NCBI GenBank assembly: GCA_002705055.1
Contig: PAHY01000042.1
Location: 62,001 to 126,000, forward strand
Length of the DNA: 64,000 bases
Direction of reading: 5' to 3'
From: Planctomycetota bacterium
Lineage (GTDB): Bacteria > Planctomycetota > UBA1135
Shown here: piece after piece, positions 1 through 9,982 of the stretch
How positions within the stretch are numbered: position 1 is the first letter of the stretch
Layout: the number at the start of each line of letters is the position of its first letter
Program-made: the position numbers and the translations under genes
Notes under the pieces: model-generated
The model's input: the letters and a program-made list of their open reading frames with translations, nothing else
What the model was told of the DNA's origin: nothing
The model's database searches: none

Positions 1-587
1 GTCGGCGCGTCGAGTTCCTGCTCCCAGCGCTGCGCCAGCGCGTCGATCGCGGCAGCCAGCGCCAGCGCGGTGCCGGCGCGCACGGCAGCCGCGGTGCTTG
101 CGGGAATCACAGCCGGGTCGTCGGCGGCGGGAGGATCGAGATGCGGGCAGGCGGCAGCGAGCGCGCCCTCCTGCACCCCCAGCCCCGCGCCGATCGCGCC
201 CCCCCGAAAGCAGGGACGCGCGTCGACGCAGTCCAGAGTCCAGGCCGTGCCCAGATCCGCGACCAGCGCCGCGCCGCCCGCGCGTCGATGCGCAGCCAGC
301 GCGGCCAAGAGCCGATCAGAACCTGTCCCGGTCGTGCTGCGCTCGAGCGGCACTTCTTCCGGGCGGACCTCGCGCAGGCTCGCGCCCAGGTGATCGGCCA
401 GCGCTCGCAGCGCCGCCGGCCGGGTGCTACTGAGCAGCAGCGCTTCGTTCTGCCGTTGCTCTTCGAGCCAGGCGAACTCCGCTTCCCCCGGTTCATCCGG
501 CCAGACTCGCGAGTGGACCGGGCTGATGCCGGTCTCCGCGGCTCGCGCGAGCTTGAGCCTGCGTCCGCCGAGGTCTGCCAGCAGCAC
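1..587 (-). CDS. coaX: type III pantothenate kinase (CoaX), C-terminus cut by window edge
   Basis: This gene phosphorylates pantothenate, the first step of coenzyme A synthesis. About 195 residues are visible, from a GTG start at 587 that lies 1 nt after the stop of the PDZ gene. The N-terminal LLADLGGRRLKLA segment matches the first nucleotide-binding strand of the ASKHA fold. A central GSDRLLA segment corresponds to the usual GADRLAN, and VADLGTAWTLDCVD followed by FRGGAIGAGLG is the second phosphate motif typical of CoaX. The C-terminal part lies beyond base 1. It is the last visible member of the dnaX-to-coaX minus-strand cluster. The GTG start is inferred from spacing; no Shine-Dalgarno is obvious. 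Confidence 0.75.
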   Translation of the reverse strand, partial: MLLADLGGRRLKLARAAETGISPVHSRVWPDEPGEAEFAWLEEQRQNEALLLSSTRPAALRALADHLGASLREVRPEEVPLERSTTGTGSDRLLAALAAHRRAGGAALVADLGTAWTLDCVDARPCFRGGAIGAGLGVQEGALAAACPHLDPPAADDPAVIPASTAAAVRAGTALALAAAIDALAQRWEQELDAP

Positions 588-588
588 C

Positions 589-1557
589 TCAGCGCCGCGG
601 CACGCGGTAGGTCAGCGTACGCTGGCCGCCGCGCCGCTCGAGCTCGACGGTGATCCGCGAGCTGGGCTCGGCGTCGCGCAGCCGACTGAGCAGTTCGGCG
701 CGGTCCTTGGCGGGGATGCCATTGACCGACAGCACCACGTCGTCCTTCTTCAGACCGACCCGATCGAACAGGGTGCCGGACTGAATGTCGGTGATGCGCA
801 GACCGCGGACATTCTGCAGCGCGTCGCGCGCCGGTTGCGTGCGCACCGCCGAGTAGATCTGGTCGTCGTTCATCTGCGCGAGCTCGTCCAGATCGTTGGT
901 GCCGATCTCGAACTCGTCCGAAGCGACCATGCGCGTCTGCGAAGGCGCGACCACGGCTTCGTCGGCGCCTTCGGGCGCTTCGTTGAAGAGCACGCCCGAG
1001 GAATCCACTTCCGCGCTGGCCAGCGCCACGACGAAAGAGAACTCGTCATCGAGCGTGGCGAACTCGACCTCGCCATCGCGGATGGCGACCACCTTGAGCT
1101 CGGCGTTCTGCTTGGCCGGCACGCGGATCTTGTCGCCTTCCGAATAGAAGTCGCCCGGCGGCAGCCCGCCTTCCGGCTGGGCACCGGCCGGGATCAGATA
1201 GGCGCCCGGGTTGGCCTTGCTGGCGATGATCATCGCCACCGTGACGTCGGTCTCGGCGAAGCGCGGCTTGACCTCGACGACTTCCGGGCCCGGGCCTTCG
1301 ACGACTTCGGGAGGAAGTACTCCACTCACATTGAGCTTGTGGAGGTTGTCAAAGGTGCCGTTCCAGTCCGGCAGGTGATGCTTGAAGCTCGTCGGCGCGG
1401 GCGGGATTTCGTCGCGCCACTTGCGCACGTCCTCGGACGTGAGCGGCGTGTTGTACTCGGCCTTGTGCTGGATGAAGTCGTAGAAGGTCCAGCCAAAACC
1501 GGCGAGGGCGGCGATGCCGACCACGCTCAACAGGAGACGGAAGAGCTTGTAGCTCAC
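589..1557 (-). CDS. GspC-like inner-membrane PDZ protein
   Basis: A 322-residue protein with one N-terminal membrane helix (about residues 5-27), a middle region that resembles the HR domain of type II secretion protein GspC, and a C-terminal PDZ domain (about 235-320). The PDZ segment, with SGTLFDRVGLKKDDVVLSVNG and then ITVELERRG, is very close in style to GspC. In known systems GspC links the inner-membrane platform to the secretin. No other type II secretion gene is present here, so the role is inferred. It starts with GTG 6 nt after a TAGCCT hexamer that includes the obg stop codon. It could also be a PDZ scaffold unrelated to secretion. Confidence 0.6.
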   Translation of the reverse strand: MSYKLFRLLLSVVGIAALAGFGWTFYDFIQHKAEYNTPLTSEDVRKWRDEIPPAPTSFKHHLPDWNGTFDNLHKLNVSGVLPPEVVEGPGPEVVEVKPRFAETDVTVAMIIASKANPGAYLIPAGAQPEGGLPPGDFYSEGDKIRVPAKQNAELKVVAIRDGEVEFATLDDEFSFVVALASAEVDSSGVLFNEAPEGADEAVVAPSQTRMVASDEFEIGTNDLDELAQMNDDQIYSAVRTQPARDALQNVRGLRITDIQSGTLFDRVGLKKDDVVLSVNGIPAKDRAELLSRLRDAEPSSRITVELERRGGQRTLTYRVPRR

Positions 1558-1563
1558 CTTGTC

Positions 1564-1569
1564 AGGCTA
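1564..1569 (-). promoter_or_regulatory. putative -10 (TAGCCT) for a leaderless start of the GspC-like gene
   Basis: The hexamer TAGCCT contains the obg stop codon TAG and lies exactly 6 nt before the GTG start. A transcript begun at the normal distance from such a -10 would start at or next to the start codon. No clear -35 is seen, so this rests on the repeated pattern in the window. Confidence 0.35.
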
Positions 1570-2595
1570 CTTGGTGGTCCCGTGGGGGGCGTCCCCGAGG
1601 GAGTGAAATGTTTGTAACAGCGCGGTACGTAGCGAGTCGAGTCCGCGTCCGGTGGCCGAGGAGATCTTCAGCCCAGTCTCGCCGGCTGCCTCGAACAGCG
1701 CCGCGGCGCGCTGCTCGCTGTCCTCGTCTTCGATTTTGGTGGCCACGAGGACCTGCGGACGGGTGGCCAGATCGCCGGGATACTGCTCGAGTTCGTGGCG
1801 GATCGCCTGATAGGAGCCGATGGGGTCTTCGGCGGTGGCCGAGCAGTCGACCAGGTGCAGCAGCACCCGGGTGCGCTCGACGTGACGCAGGAACTGATGG
1901 CCGAGGCCCTTGCCGTCGGCGGCGCCTTCGATGAGGCCCGGGATATCCGCCAGAACCAGCGTTTCGGGCTCGCCGCCGGTCTCCATGATCCCCAGAGAGG
2001 GGTCGAGGGTCGTGAAGGGATAGGAAGCCACCCGCGGCCGAGCCGCGGTGAGCCGCGAAATCAGGGTGCTCTTGCCGGCGTTGGGCATCCCCAAGAGGCC
2101 GACGTCCGCGACCAGCTTAAGTTCCAGGCGCAGCTCGCGGGACTCGCCGTCGGCGCCGTGGGTCGCGTCGCGCGGCGCCTGATTGGTCGCCGAAGCGAAA
2201 CGGGCATTGCCCTTGCCGCCCTTGCCCCCTTGCGCGATGACCACGCGTGCGCCGTTCTCGTCGAGGTCCGCCAGCAGGTTGCCGCGCTTGGCGTCGCGAA
2301 CCTGCGTGCCGACGGGGATCTGCAGCACGACGTCCTCGCCGCGCGCGCCCGTCTTGTTGCTGCTGCCCCCGGGCACGCCGTTGTGCGCCTGCACCTGGCG
2401 CAAACGAGCCAGCCGGAACAGCGAGTTCTCGTGGGTGACCGCCTCGAAAATGACGCTGCCGCCGTCGCCGCCGTCGCCGCCGTCGGGGCCGCCGCGCGTG
2501 ACGTACTTCTCGCGGTGGAAGGAAACGCAGCCGTCTCCCCCGCGCCCCGCCTGCACGCGCAGGAGGGCTTCATCACGGAACATGCCTTGGCTCAT
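1567..2595 (-). CDS. obg: GTPase Obg (CgtA), ribosome assembly
   Basis: A 342-residue GTPase of the Obg family, which acts in maturation of the large ribosomal subunit. The N-terminal glycine-rich Obg fold is clear (GRGGDGCVSF and the GGDGGDGGSV run). The G domain has the P-loop GMPNAGKST and the G3 motif DIPGLIEGA. The protein ends soon after the G domain, so the variable C-terminal domain is minimal or missing. ATG at 2595 was chosen because the Obg fold begins at once; a longer reading frame upstream adds only low-complexity arginine-rich sequence. It follows rpmA and rplU, the usual rplU-rpmA-obg order. Confidence 0.97.
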   Translation of the reverse strand: MSQGMFRDEALLRVQAGRGGDGCVSFHREKYVTRGGPDGGDGGDGGSVIFEAVTHENSLFRLARLRQVQAHNGVPGGSSNKTGARGEDVVLQIPVGTQVRDAKRGNLLADLDENGARVVIAQGGKGGKGNARFASATNQAPRDATHGADGESRELRLELKLVADVGLLGMPNAGKSTLISRLTAARPRVASYPFTTLDPSLGIMETGGEPETLVLADIPGLIEGAADGKGLGHQFLRHVERTRVLLHLVDCSATAEDPIGSYQAIRHELEQYPGDLATRPQVLVATKIEDEDSEQRAAALFEAAGETGLKISSATGRGLDSLRTALLQTFHSLGDAPHGTTK

Positions 2596-2666
2596 GATTG
2601 CTGCCCGGAAAAGAGAAACGGGAGGCCACCATGGGCCCCCCGTTGCTGGTGGTCGCGGTAGAAGAT

Positions 2667-2915
2667 CTAGCCTTCCTGCGGGACGACCGCGACCCGGCGA
2701 CGCGACTGGAACTCGACCACGCCGTCGCGCAGCGCGAACAGGGTGTAGTCCTTGCCGACGCCCACGCCTTCGCCGGCGTGGAAGCGCGTGCCGCACTGGC
2801 GCACCAGGATGTTGCCGGCGATCACGTGCTGACCCCCGTACTTCTTGATGCCGCGCATCTGCGGGTTGGAATCACGACCGTTCTTGGTCGAACCACCACC
2901 TTTCTTATGTGCCAT
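2667..2915 (-). CDS. rpmA: 50S ribosomal protein L27
   Basis: An 82-residue L27, near the peptidyl transferase centre. The N-terminus [16 protein letters not shown] is typical and shows no Firmicutes-type cleavable extension. The ATG at 2915 lies 29 nt after the rplU stop. It belongs to the conserved rplU-rpmA-obg unit. Confidence 0.98.
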   Translation of the reverse strand: MAHKKGGGSTKNGRDSNPQMRGIKKYGGQHVIAGNILVRQCGTRFHAGEGVGVGKDYTLFALRDGVVEFQSRRRVAVVPQEG

Positions 2916-2944
2916 CGTTCTGTTGCTTTGCTGGGTGAACGGCT

Positions 2945-3262
2945 CTAGCCGCGGATCTCCTTGACGCGAATCGCCGTGTACTGCTGGCGATGGCCCATCC
3001 GGCGCTCGCTGCTCTTGCGGCGCTTGAAGGTGTGGACGTGGATCTTCTTGTCCAGGACCTGGTCGACGACTTCGGCCACCACCGAGGCACCGTCGACGTG
3101 CGGGGTACCGACGGCCACCGAGCCGTCTTCCTTCTTCAGAAGTTGGACCTGGTCGAAGACCACCTCGGAGCCGGCTTCGGCTTCGGGCATACGGTCGACC
3201 CACAGCTCGTCTCCGGCACGGAGAGTGAGGCAGCGGGAGCGGTCACGGACGATTGCGTACAT
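2945..3262 (-). CDS. rplU: 50S ribosomal protein L21
   Basis: A 105-residue L21, which binds 23S rRNA. It begins [20 protein letters not shown] and ends with the basic [24 protein letters not shown] segment of the family split here by the usual turn. It lies 53 nt after rng. A TAAACT hexamer overlaps the rng stop codon (3313-3318) and could serve as a -10 for an rplU transcript with a leader of about 45 nt, but no good -35 is seen at the right distance. Confidence 0.97.
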   Translation of the reverse strand: MYAIVRDRSRCLTLRAGDELWVDRMPEAEAGSEVVFDQVQLLKKEDGSVAVGTPHVDGASVVAEVVDQVLDKKIHVHTFKRRKSSERRMGHRQQYTAIRVKEIRG

Positions 3263-3315
3263 CGGTCGCGGAAATCGATCTTTTCCAACGGGTTCCGTCG
3301 GAAGGGCCGAACAGT

Positions 3316-4848
3316 TTACCGGTCCGCCGCCGAGCCGGCAAGCGCCTCGACCACAGGTTCTCCGGAAGGCACCTGGCCGTCGGCCTCAAAGACCAGCTCC
3401 AGGCCCAGTTCATCGCGGGCGGGGCCGAAATGGCGCTCGAGGGCCTCCTCGACCCCGGGGTGCAGCCGGATCCGATAGCTGTGAGCCGGGTCCAGCGCCC
3501 GCAGCCGCCGCAGCAGCCGCAGCGCCCCGGCCTGGTGGTGGCCGACGTGGCCCGCCCCCCCACAGTGGGCACAGGGCGATTCGGCGGCGCGCGGCAGCCC
3601 CGCGCCCTGGCGGCGGCGCGTCATCGACAGCAGGCCGAAGGAGCTCATGCGGCCCAGCTTGAGCCGGGCGCGGTCCGCCTGCAGCGCCTCGCGCATGACC
3701 TGCTCAATCTCGCGGCGGTGGTCCGCCTCCTGCATATCGATGAAGTCAGCGACGATGATGCCGCCGAGGTCGCGCAGACGGATCTGGCGAGCCATCTCTT
3801 CGGCGGCCAGGCGGTTCGCCGCGAGCGCGGTGGCTTCCAAGGTGCCCTCGTCCACGCGCCCGCTATTGACGTCGACCGCGGTGAGCGCCTCGGTCTCGTG
3901 GATCACGATCGAAGCGCCCGCCCCGACCGGCACGCGCGAGCGAAACAGCATCTGCCAGTCGCGCTCCAGACCGAGCATCTCGAACAGCGGGCGCCGCTCG
4001 GTGTAGGTCTCGACCTTGGGGTGCTGCCCGGGGAGGTAGCGGTCGAGAATCGCGCGCACGTTGTCCGCGGCCTCTTCGCCGTCGACGACGACCCGTCCCA
4101 CCTCGGGGCCGAGCAGCTCGCGCACGGCGCGGGTGGTCGGCCCGGCTTCCTCGTAGAGCAGCGCCGGAGCCTCGGCGCTTTCGGCCTCTTGGCAGAGCGA
4201 CTGCCACGACTTCAGCAGCGGCTCGAGATCGGCGCGAATGTCCGCCTTGGCGGCCTCGGCAGCCGCGGTGCGCGCAATCGCGCCCAGGCCCGTCTCGGCG
4301 AGCTCCTGCTCGAACAGCTCACGCAGCGTGGTGCGCCGCTCGGCATCGTCGATGCGACGGCTGACTCCGACCCGCCCCAGCGAGGGCACCAGCACCGCGT
4401 GCCGCCCCGGAAAGGAAACGATGGTCGTGAGCGTGGCTCCTTTGCCGCGCACCGGGTCGCGCAGCACCTGGACCAGGATCTCCTGACCAGGCTGCAGCAG
4501 CTCCTCGATGCGCGGCGCTTCTTCAGTTTCGTCCTCGCCATCGCTGTCGTCGGCGAGCAGCGCCGCCTGACGGCTGGGGCGCGCGGCCACCTTGAGCGGG
4601 CTCAGCGCGGAGTCCGCGTAGGCCGGGTGGACGTTGCCGCGGTGAAGAAAGCCGGCGCGCCGATCGCCGAACTCGACAAAGGCGGCGTCCAGGCCGGGCT
4701 CCACTTGGCGCACCACCGCCAGATAGACGTTGCCGACTTTGGTCGGCCGATCCTCGCGCGCCCAGCGCAGGTCAACCAGACGGCTTCCCTCGTGCAGCGC
4801 GACCCGCACTTCCTCGGGGTCGCGCTGGTTGACGGCCAGCGAGAGCAT
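3316..4848 (-). CDS. rng: ribonuclease E/G
   Basis: A 510-residue endoribonuclease of the RNase E/G family, which processes rRNA and decays mRNA. It has an N-terminal S1 domain with an acidic insert (DDSDGEDETEE, about residues 100-110), a DNase I-like catalytic part with DVNSG (Asp326) and IVADFIDM (Asp368), and a CAHC zinc link (Cys426, Cys429). No C-terminal degradosome scaffold is present, so it is RNase G-like in size. The ATG at 4848 shares one base with the ptsH stop (TGATG), which favours it over a TTG one codon earlier. It sits between ptsH and rplU. Confidence 0.93.
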   Translation of the reverse strand: MLSLAVNQRDPEEVRVALHEGSRLVDLRWAREDRPTKVGNVYLAVVRQVEPGLDAAFVEFGDRRAGFLHRGNVHPAYADSALSPLKVAARPSRQAALLADDSDGEDETEEAPRIEELLQPGQEILVQVLRDPVRGKGATLTTIVSFPGRHAVLVPSLGRVGVSRRIDDAERRTTLRELFEQELAETGLGAIARTAAAEAAKADIRADLEPLLKSWQSLCQEAESAEAPALLYEEAGPTTRAVRELLGPEVGRVVVDGEEAADNVRAILDRYLPGQHPKVETYTERRPLFEMLGLERDWQMLFRSRVPVGAGASIVIHETEALTAVDVNSGRVDEGTLEATALAANRLAAEEMARQIRLRDLGGIIVADFIDMQEADHRREIEQVMREALQADRARLKLGRMSSFGLLSMTRRRQGAGLPRAAESPCAHCGGAGHVGHHQAGALRLLRRLRALDPAHSYRIRLHPGVEEALERHFGPARDELGLELVFEADGQVPSGEPVVEALAGSAADR

Positions 4849-5126
4849 CAACCTGCCTCCCCGAAGGCCGAGGCGAACAGGGCGGCCAGCCCTTCGACGG
4901 CGGCCGCGGCATCCGGGCCGTCAGCGCGCACCCGAATCACGTCCCCTTTGCCGGCTCCCAGGGTCATGACGCCGAGGATCGAGCGCGCGTCGGCCACGCG
5001 TCCGTTCAACTCGAGCTGCACCTGGGCCTCAAAACCCGTGACCAGCGCGACGACGGCGTGGCTGGGCCGAGCGTGGAGGCCGTTGGGGCTCTCCACGGTG
5101 ACCTCGCGCTCCACCGTCGTCGCCAT
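4848..5126 (-). CDS. ptsH: phosphocarrier protein HPr
   Basis: A 92-residue HPr. The phospho-accepting histidine is in NGLHARPSHA (His18), and the regulatory serine region is ARSILGVMTLGAGKGD (Ser49, equivalent to Ser46). It passes phosphate from enzyme I to EIIA proteins. It follows ptsN and hpf, the arrangement of the regulatory (nitrogen-type) PTS, and no sugar permease is nearby, so a signalling role is more likely than sugar uptake. It overlaps rng by 1 nt. Confidence 0.94.
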   Translation of the reverse strand: MATTVEREVTVESPNGLHARPSHAVVALVTGFEAQVQLELNGRVADARSILGVMTLGAGKGDVIRVRADGPDAAAAVEGLAALFASAFGEAG

Positions 5127-5135
5127 CGGGGTCGA

Positions 5136-5597
5136 CTACGCGGCGGACAGTTCGCCGAGCAGTTCCTGGATCTGCTCGCTGGAGCTGGCCTGGCAGGCGA
5201 AGGAGACGAAGTCCTCGTGCTGCGCGATGCCCGCGATCCAACGCAGAAGATCGAGATGATCTTCCGCCGATTCCTCGGGGCGCACCACCGAGAAGAAGAC
5301 GTGCACTTGCTCGCCATCGAGCGCGCGGAAGTCCACGCCGCCCCGGTGTACACCGAGCACCGCGGTCACTTTGCTGATGCCGGGCAGCTTGACGTGCGGA
5401 ATGCCCACGCCCTGGCTGCCGGTCGAGCCGCGGGTTTCGCGCTCGAGCAGCGCGTCGAGAATCTCCTGTTCCCGGCCCGCGAGGTCCGAGTTGAGGCTGG
5501 CGAGGCTGCTGGCCAGTCGGGCCAGAACGGCATCGGCGTCCGGCTCGTTCATGTCGAGCAGGATGGCATCGTCGCCGAAAAGTTCAGTGAAGGTCAT
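5136..5597 (-). CDS. ptsN: PTS EIIA component, nitrogen/fructose type
   Basis: A 153-residue EIIA of the Fru/Ntr family. The active histidine lies in GVGIPHVKLPG (His68), and the C-terminal helix EQIQELLGELS is typical. In other bacteria EIIA-Ntr signals nitrogen, potassium or energy state rather than moving sugar. It stands between hpf and ptsH, matching the conserved hpf-ptsN-ptsH(O) module, though rpoN and rapZ or hprK are not in the window. Confidence 0.88.
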   Translation of the reverse strand: MTFTELFGDDAILLDMNEPDADAVLARLASSLASLNSDLAGREQEILDALLERETRGSTGSQGVGIPHVKLPGISKVTAVLGVHRGGVDFRALDGEQVHVFFSVVRPEESAEDHLDLLRWIAGIAQHEDFVSFACQASSSEQIQELLGELSAA

Positions 5598-5620
5598 GAG
5601 TGGAGGATCGTGTGGGGGAT

Positions 5621-5965
5621 CTAGTCGGCGCCCTGGCGACGCTTCGCCTCGTGGCGCTCCTTGTCTTTGAGGACCTGCCGCTCGATCTTGGCAGCAGCAC
5701 CATCGACGGCCGAGCGGCCGTCGGTTGCGCGTTCGGTCGCCACGAAGGACTGACCGCGACGCGGGTAAAGGACGATCTCGCAGATCGTCTCGTGGCGCTC
5801 GACGTCGAGGATCACCTCGCTCTTCTCAAAGTCTTGGCCGAAGTGTTCGAGGTCCGTCACCTTGCGCTCTGCGTAGTCGCGGAGCGCCTGCGGCACGGCG
5901 TCATTCTTGAGCGTCACGTTGAGTTTCATCTTGTTCTTCAAGAAGCTCCCATCGGGGGTTGCCAT
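5621..5965 (-). CDS. hpf: ribosome hibernation-promoting factor (short HPF)
   Basis: A 114-residue HPF/YfiA-family protein, which binds the 30S decoding channel in slow growth. It shows the ALRDYAERKVTDLEHFGQDF helix and the EVILDVERHETICEIVL strand pair. The C-terminal dimer domain of long HPF is missing. The ATG at 5965, 3 nt after truA, fits coupled translation; an internal ATG at 5929 (MKLNVTLKN) matches the usual HPF start more closely and remains possible. It is followed by ptsN and ptsH. Confidence 0.88.
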   Translation of the reverse strand: MATPDGSFLKNKMKLNVTLKNDAVPQALRDYAERKVTDLEHFGQDFEKSEVILDVERHETICEIVLYPRRGQSFVATERATDGRSAVDGAAAKIERQVLKDKERHEAKRRQGAD

Positions 5966-5968
5966 CGT

Positions 5969-6814
5969 TCAGTCTAGGCTCTCGCCACGTCCGCGAACAG
6001 GGTCGCTTGCCGGGATCAGCCGGGGAGTGCCCGAGAAGCGGCCGCGCTGGATCCGAAACGGGTTGGTGGGATACAGCACCCGCCCCAGATAAAGCCCGTC
6101 CGGGGCCGCGGTGGCGGCCGCCTGCTTGCGGTCCTTCGCCGCCAGGACCTTGCCCACCCAGGCCGGCCCCCACTTGCCGCGGCCGACCTCCAGCAGGGTG
6201 CCGACCAGGTTGCGCACCATCTTGTAAAGGAAGCCGTCGCCCTGAAAGACGATGGCCACGCCGTAGCGCATCGGCACGAAGTGAATCGCCTGCAGGGTGC
6301 GGACATCGTCGCTGGTGGTCCGACCGGCCGCGGCGAAGGAGCTGAAGTCGTGGCGCCCCAGCAGATAGGGCACCGCCGCGCGCATCGCCTCGAGGTCGAG
6401 GCGCGGCCGGCGCTCCCAGGTGCTGCGCCCCAGAGCCCAGACCGGCCGCGTCTCGCCCACGGTCAGGAAGTAGACGTAGCGCTTGCCGATCGCGCTGCGG
6501 TTGGCGTGAAACTCCGGCGGCACCTCGCGCGCGGCGCGCACGACGATCTCTTCCGGCAGATAGGCATTGAGCGCTTTGACGACGCGGATCTCCGGCAGCC
6601 GCGACCAGGTATCGAAGTGCACGACCTGGCCGAGCGCGTGCACGCCGGTGTCGGTGCGGCCGCTGCCGATCATCGTCGCCGATTCAGCGCTGACTGCCGC
6701 CCAGGCGTCTTCCAGCTCGGACTGGATCGTGGGAAAGCCGTGCTGACGCTGGTAGCCGTGAAAGGGACGCCCGTCGTAAGCCACGAGCAGAGCCAGGCGG
6801 CGGGGAGAGCTCAT
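5969..6814 (-). CDS. truA: tRNA pseudouridine(38-40) synthase TruA
   Basis: A 281-residue TruA. It makes pseudouridine at positions 38-40 of the tRNA anticodon arm. The catalytic aspartate lies in SGRTDTGVHALGQV (Asp55), and the later GDGFLYKMVRNLVGTLLEVG segment is the second family signature. The ATG overlaps the recR stop by 4 nt (ATGA), so the two are translationally coupled. Confidence 0.96.
   Translation of the reverse strand: MSSPRRLALLVAYDGRPFHGYQRQHGFPTIQSELEDAWAAVSAESATMIGSGRTDTGVHALGQVVHFDTWSRLPEIRVVKALNAYLPEEIVVRAAREVPPEFHANRSAIGKRYVYFLTVGETRPVWALGRSTWERRPRLDLEAMRAAVPYLLGRHDFSSFAAAGRTTSDDVRTLQAIHFVPMRYGVAIVFQGDGFLYKMVRNLVGTLLEVGRGKWGPAWVGKVLAAKDRKQAAATAAPDGLYLGRVLYPTNPFRIQRGRFSGTPRLIPASDPVRGRGESLD
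5971..5976 (-). promoter_or_regulatory. putative -10 (TAGACT) for a leaderless start of hpf
   Basis: TAGACT overlaps the first base of the truA stop codon TGA and ends 5 nt before the hpf ATG at 5965. It would separate stationary-phase hpf expression from the upstream operon. No clear -35 is visible. Confidence 0.3.
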
Positions 6815-7452
6815 CCCTCGGGGCCGCCGCTGGCCTCGAGCGGCCCCCCATCCTCGGCGCAGGCGCGTCGTCCGCGGAAGGCTTCGGCCAGGATCTCGCC
6901 GTGCAGGTACTCCAGCCGTGTCCCGACCGGAAGCCCGCGGGCGAGGCGGGTGATCTGCACCGGCAGATCGCGCAGCGCTTCCACCACCAGCATGGCGGCG
7001 CCTTCGCCTTCGCGATCGGGCGCGGTCGCCAGCACGACCTCGCGCACTTCGCCCTGCTCGACGCGCTCGCGCAGCCGTCGGATCGCCGCGCCCTCGGGTT
7101 GCGCGCCCTCGCGCGGAGCGAAGCCCTCGAGCAGAACGTGATAGGTGCCCGCGTAGACGCCCGCGCTTTCCATCTTCTCGACCTCGCGCGGTCCTTCCAC
7201 CACGCAGACCAAGCCGGCGTCGCGCTCGGCGTCGCTGCAGATGGGGCAACGGGTCTGCAGCGCGACGTTGCCGCATTGCTCGCAGCGCATCGTCTCGATG
7301 CGCGCGTCACGCAAGGCCATCGCGAGCTCGGCGACTTCTTCGCGCGGCGAGCGCAGCACGTGGAGCGCCATGCGCTCGGCGCTGCGCGCCCCCACCCCAG
7401 GGAACTTCTCCAGGGCGCGGATCAGGCGCTCGAGCGGTTCAGGAAAGGCCAC
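6811..7452 (-). CDS. recR: recombination protein RecR
   Basis: A 213-residue RecR, part of the RecFOR system that loads RecA on gapped DNA. A helix-hairpin-helix (FPGVGARSAERM) is followed by a four-cysteine zinc finger (Cys57, Cys60, Cys69, Cys72) and a Toprim domain (VCVVEGPREVEKMES, then ATAPDREGEGAAM). It starts with GTG at 7452, 10 nt after ebfC. The dnaX-ebfC-recR order is widely conserved. The C-terminus carries a short extra tail (GRRACAEDGGPLEASGGPEG). Confidence 0.96.
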   Translation of the reverse strand: MAFPEPLERLIRALEKFPGVGARSAERMALHVLRSPREEVAELAMALRDARIETMRCEQCGNVALQTRCPICSDAERDAGLVCVVEGPREVEKMESAGVYAGTYHVLLEGFAPREGAQPEGAAIRRLRERVEQGEVREVVLATAPDREGEGAAMLVVEALRDLPVQITRLARGLPVGTRLEYLHGEILAEAFRGRRACAEDGGPLEASGGPEG

Positions 7453-7462
7453 GGACCGCCGG

Positions 7463-7786
7463 CTACATCATGCCGGGAAGGCCGAGCCCGCCGGTGACGC
7501 CGCTCATCGCCTCTTCGCTGGCCTTCTCGGCCTGCGCCAGGGCGTCGCGCATCGCGCTGGCCACCAGGTCTTCGAGAATCTCGGCGTCTTCCGGATCGAT
7601 CACCTGCGGATCGATCTTGATCGACTGGAACTCGCGCTTGCCGTTGACCACGACCCGCACCATGCCCCCGCCGGCGCGCCCTTCGAAGGTCTTCTTGCCC
7701 AGCTCCTCCTGGAGCTCGGCGACCTGACGCTGCATCTTTTGGGCCTGCTTCAGCAGCCCCCCGAGATCACCAAGGCTTCCTGCCAT
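7463..7786 (-). CDS. ebfC: YbaB/EbfC family nucleoid-associated protein
   Basis: A 107-residue YbaB/EbfC protein, a small dimeric DNA-binding protein usually encoded between dnaX and recR, as here. The family core KQAQKMQRQVAELQEEL, then GGGMVRVVVNGKREFQSIKIDP, is intact, with the common glycine- and methionine-rich tail. The ATG at 7786 is 4 nt after the dnaX stop. Confidence 0.95.
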   Translation of the reverse strand: MAGSLGDLGGLLKQAQKMQRQVAELQEELGKKTFEGRAGGGMVRVVVNGKREFQSIKIDPQVIDPEDAEILEDLVASAMRDALAQAEKASEEAMSGVTGGLGLPGMM

Positions 7787-7790
7787 GCTT

Positions 7791-9482
<1,692 letters not shown>

Positions 9483-9489
9483 CGTCGCG

Positions 9490-9495
9490 AGTCTA
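9490..9495 (-). promoter_or_regulatory. putative -10 (TAGACT) for a leaderless dnaX transcript
   Basis: TAGACT lies 7 nt before the dnaX ATG in an intergenic region, so it is not forced by coding sequence. dnaX is the first gene of its cluster and needs a promoter near here. No -35 close to TTGACA is seen at 16-18 nt upstream. Confidence 0.45.
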
Positions 9496-9670
9496 GCAGC
9501 CGAGGGCGTGGCGCCTGCGCGCCAAAGGAAGAGGTGGTGTGGGAGTCGGAGGTCCGGACAGCTGCGGCACCCGGAAAACCATGCTTAGGGCTGCTCCATT
9601 CCTGGCCTGACCCGATTCACGCGGTTTCCGCTGCGCAACGCCGAACCCCCGGCACCCACACCACCTCGAT

Positions 9671-9758
<88 letters not shown>

Positions 9759-9820
9759 GTGGACCCCGGAGGGTCGCGGTGGCCCACCCGGATTTGGGTG
9801 GAACAAAAAGAACGCGCGCA

Positions 9821-9839
9821 CCTTGCCAGCGAGACAAGG
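9821..9839 (-). terminator. possible weak terminator after tRNA-Ser(CGA)
   Basis: Reading the minus strand, CCTTG and CAAGG can pair across a 9-nt loop, then after 8 nt comes TTCTTTTTGTT. The stem is short, so this is tentative; transcription may continue into tRNA-Ser(GGA). Confidence 0.25.
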
Positions 9840-9841
9840 GA

Positions 9842-9931
9842 TGGCGGAGAGGGAGGGATTTGAACCCTCGGTGGCCTTTCAACCACACTGGTTTTCGAAA
9901 CCAGCCCGTTCAGCCGCTCCGGCACCTCTCC
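9842..9931 (-). tRNA. tRNA-Ser (anticodon CGA)
   Basis: A 90-nt class II tRNA. The acceptor pairs GGAGAGG with CCTCTCC and ends in an encoded GCCA. The anticodon arm is CTGGT-TTCGAAA-ACCAG, giving CGA for UCG codons. The acceptor, D and T arms closely match the neighbouring tRNA-Ser(GGA), which points to an old duplication. Confidence 0.96.
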
Positions 9932-9943
9932 GCGCGGCCGAGT

Positions 9944-9971
9944 ATGGTACCGCTGCCTACGCGGTACGCAA
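9944..9971 (-). promoter_or_regulatory. probable sigma70 promoter for tRNA-Ser(CGA)
   Basis: TTGCGT (9966-9971) and TACCAT (9944-9949) are separated by 16 nt, and the mature tRNA begins 12 nt after the -10. The spacer length matches the stronger promoters elsewhere in this window. Confidence 0.45.
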
Positions 9972-9982
9972 AGGGTGAGCCC

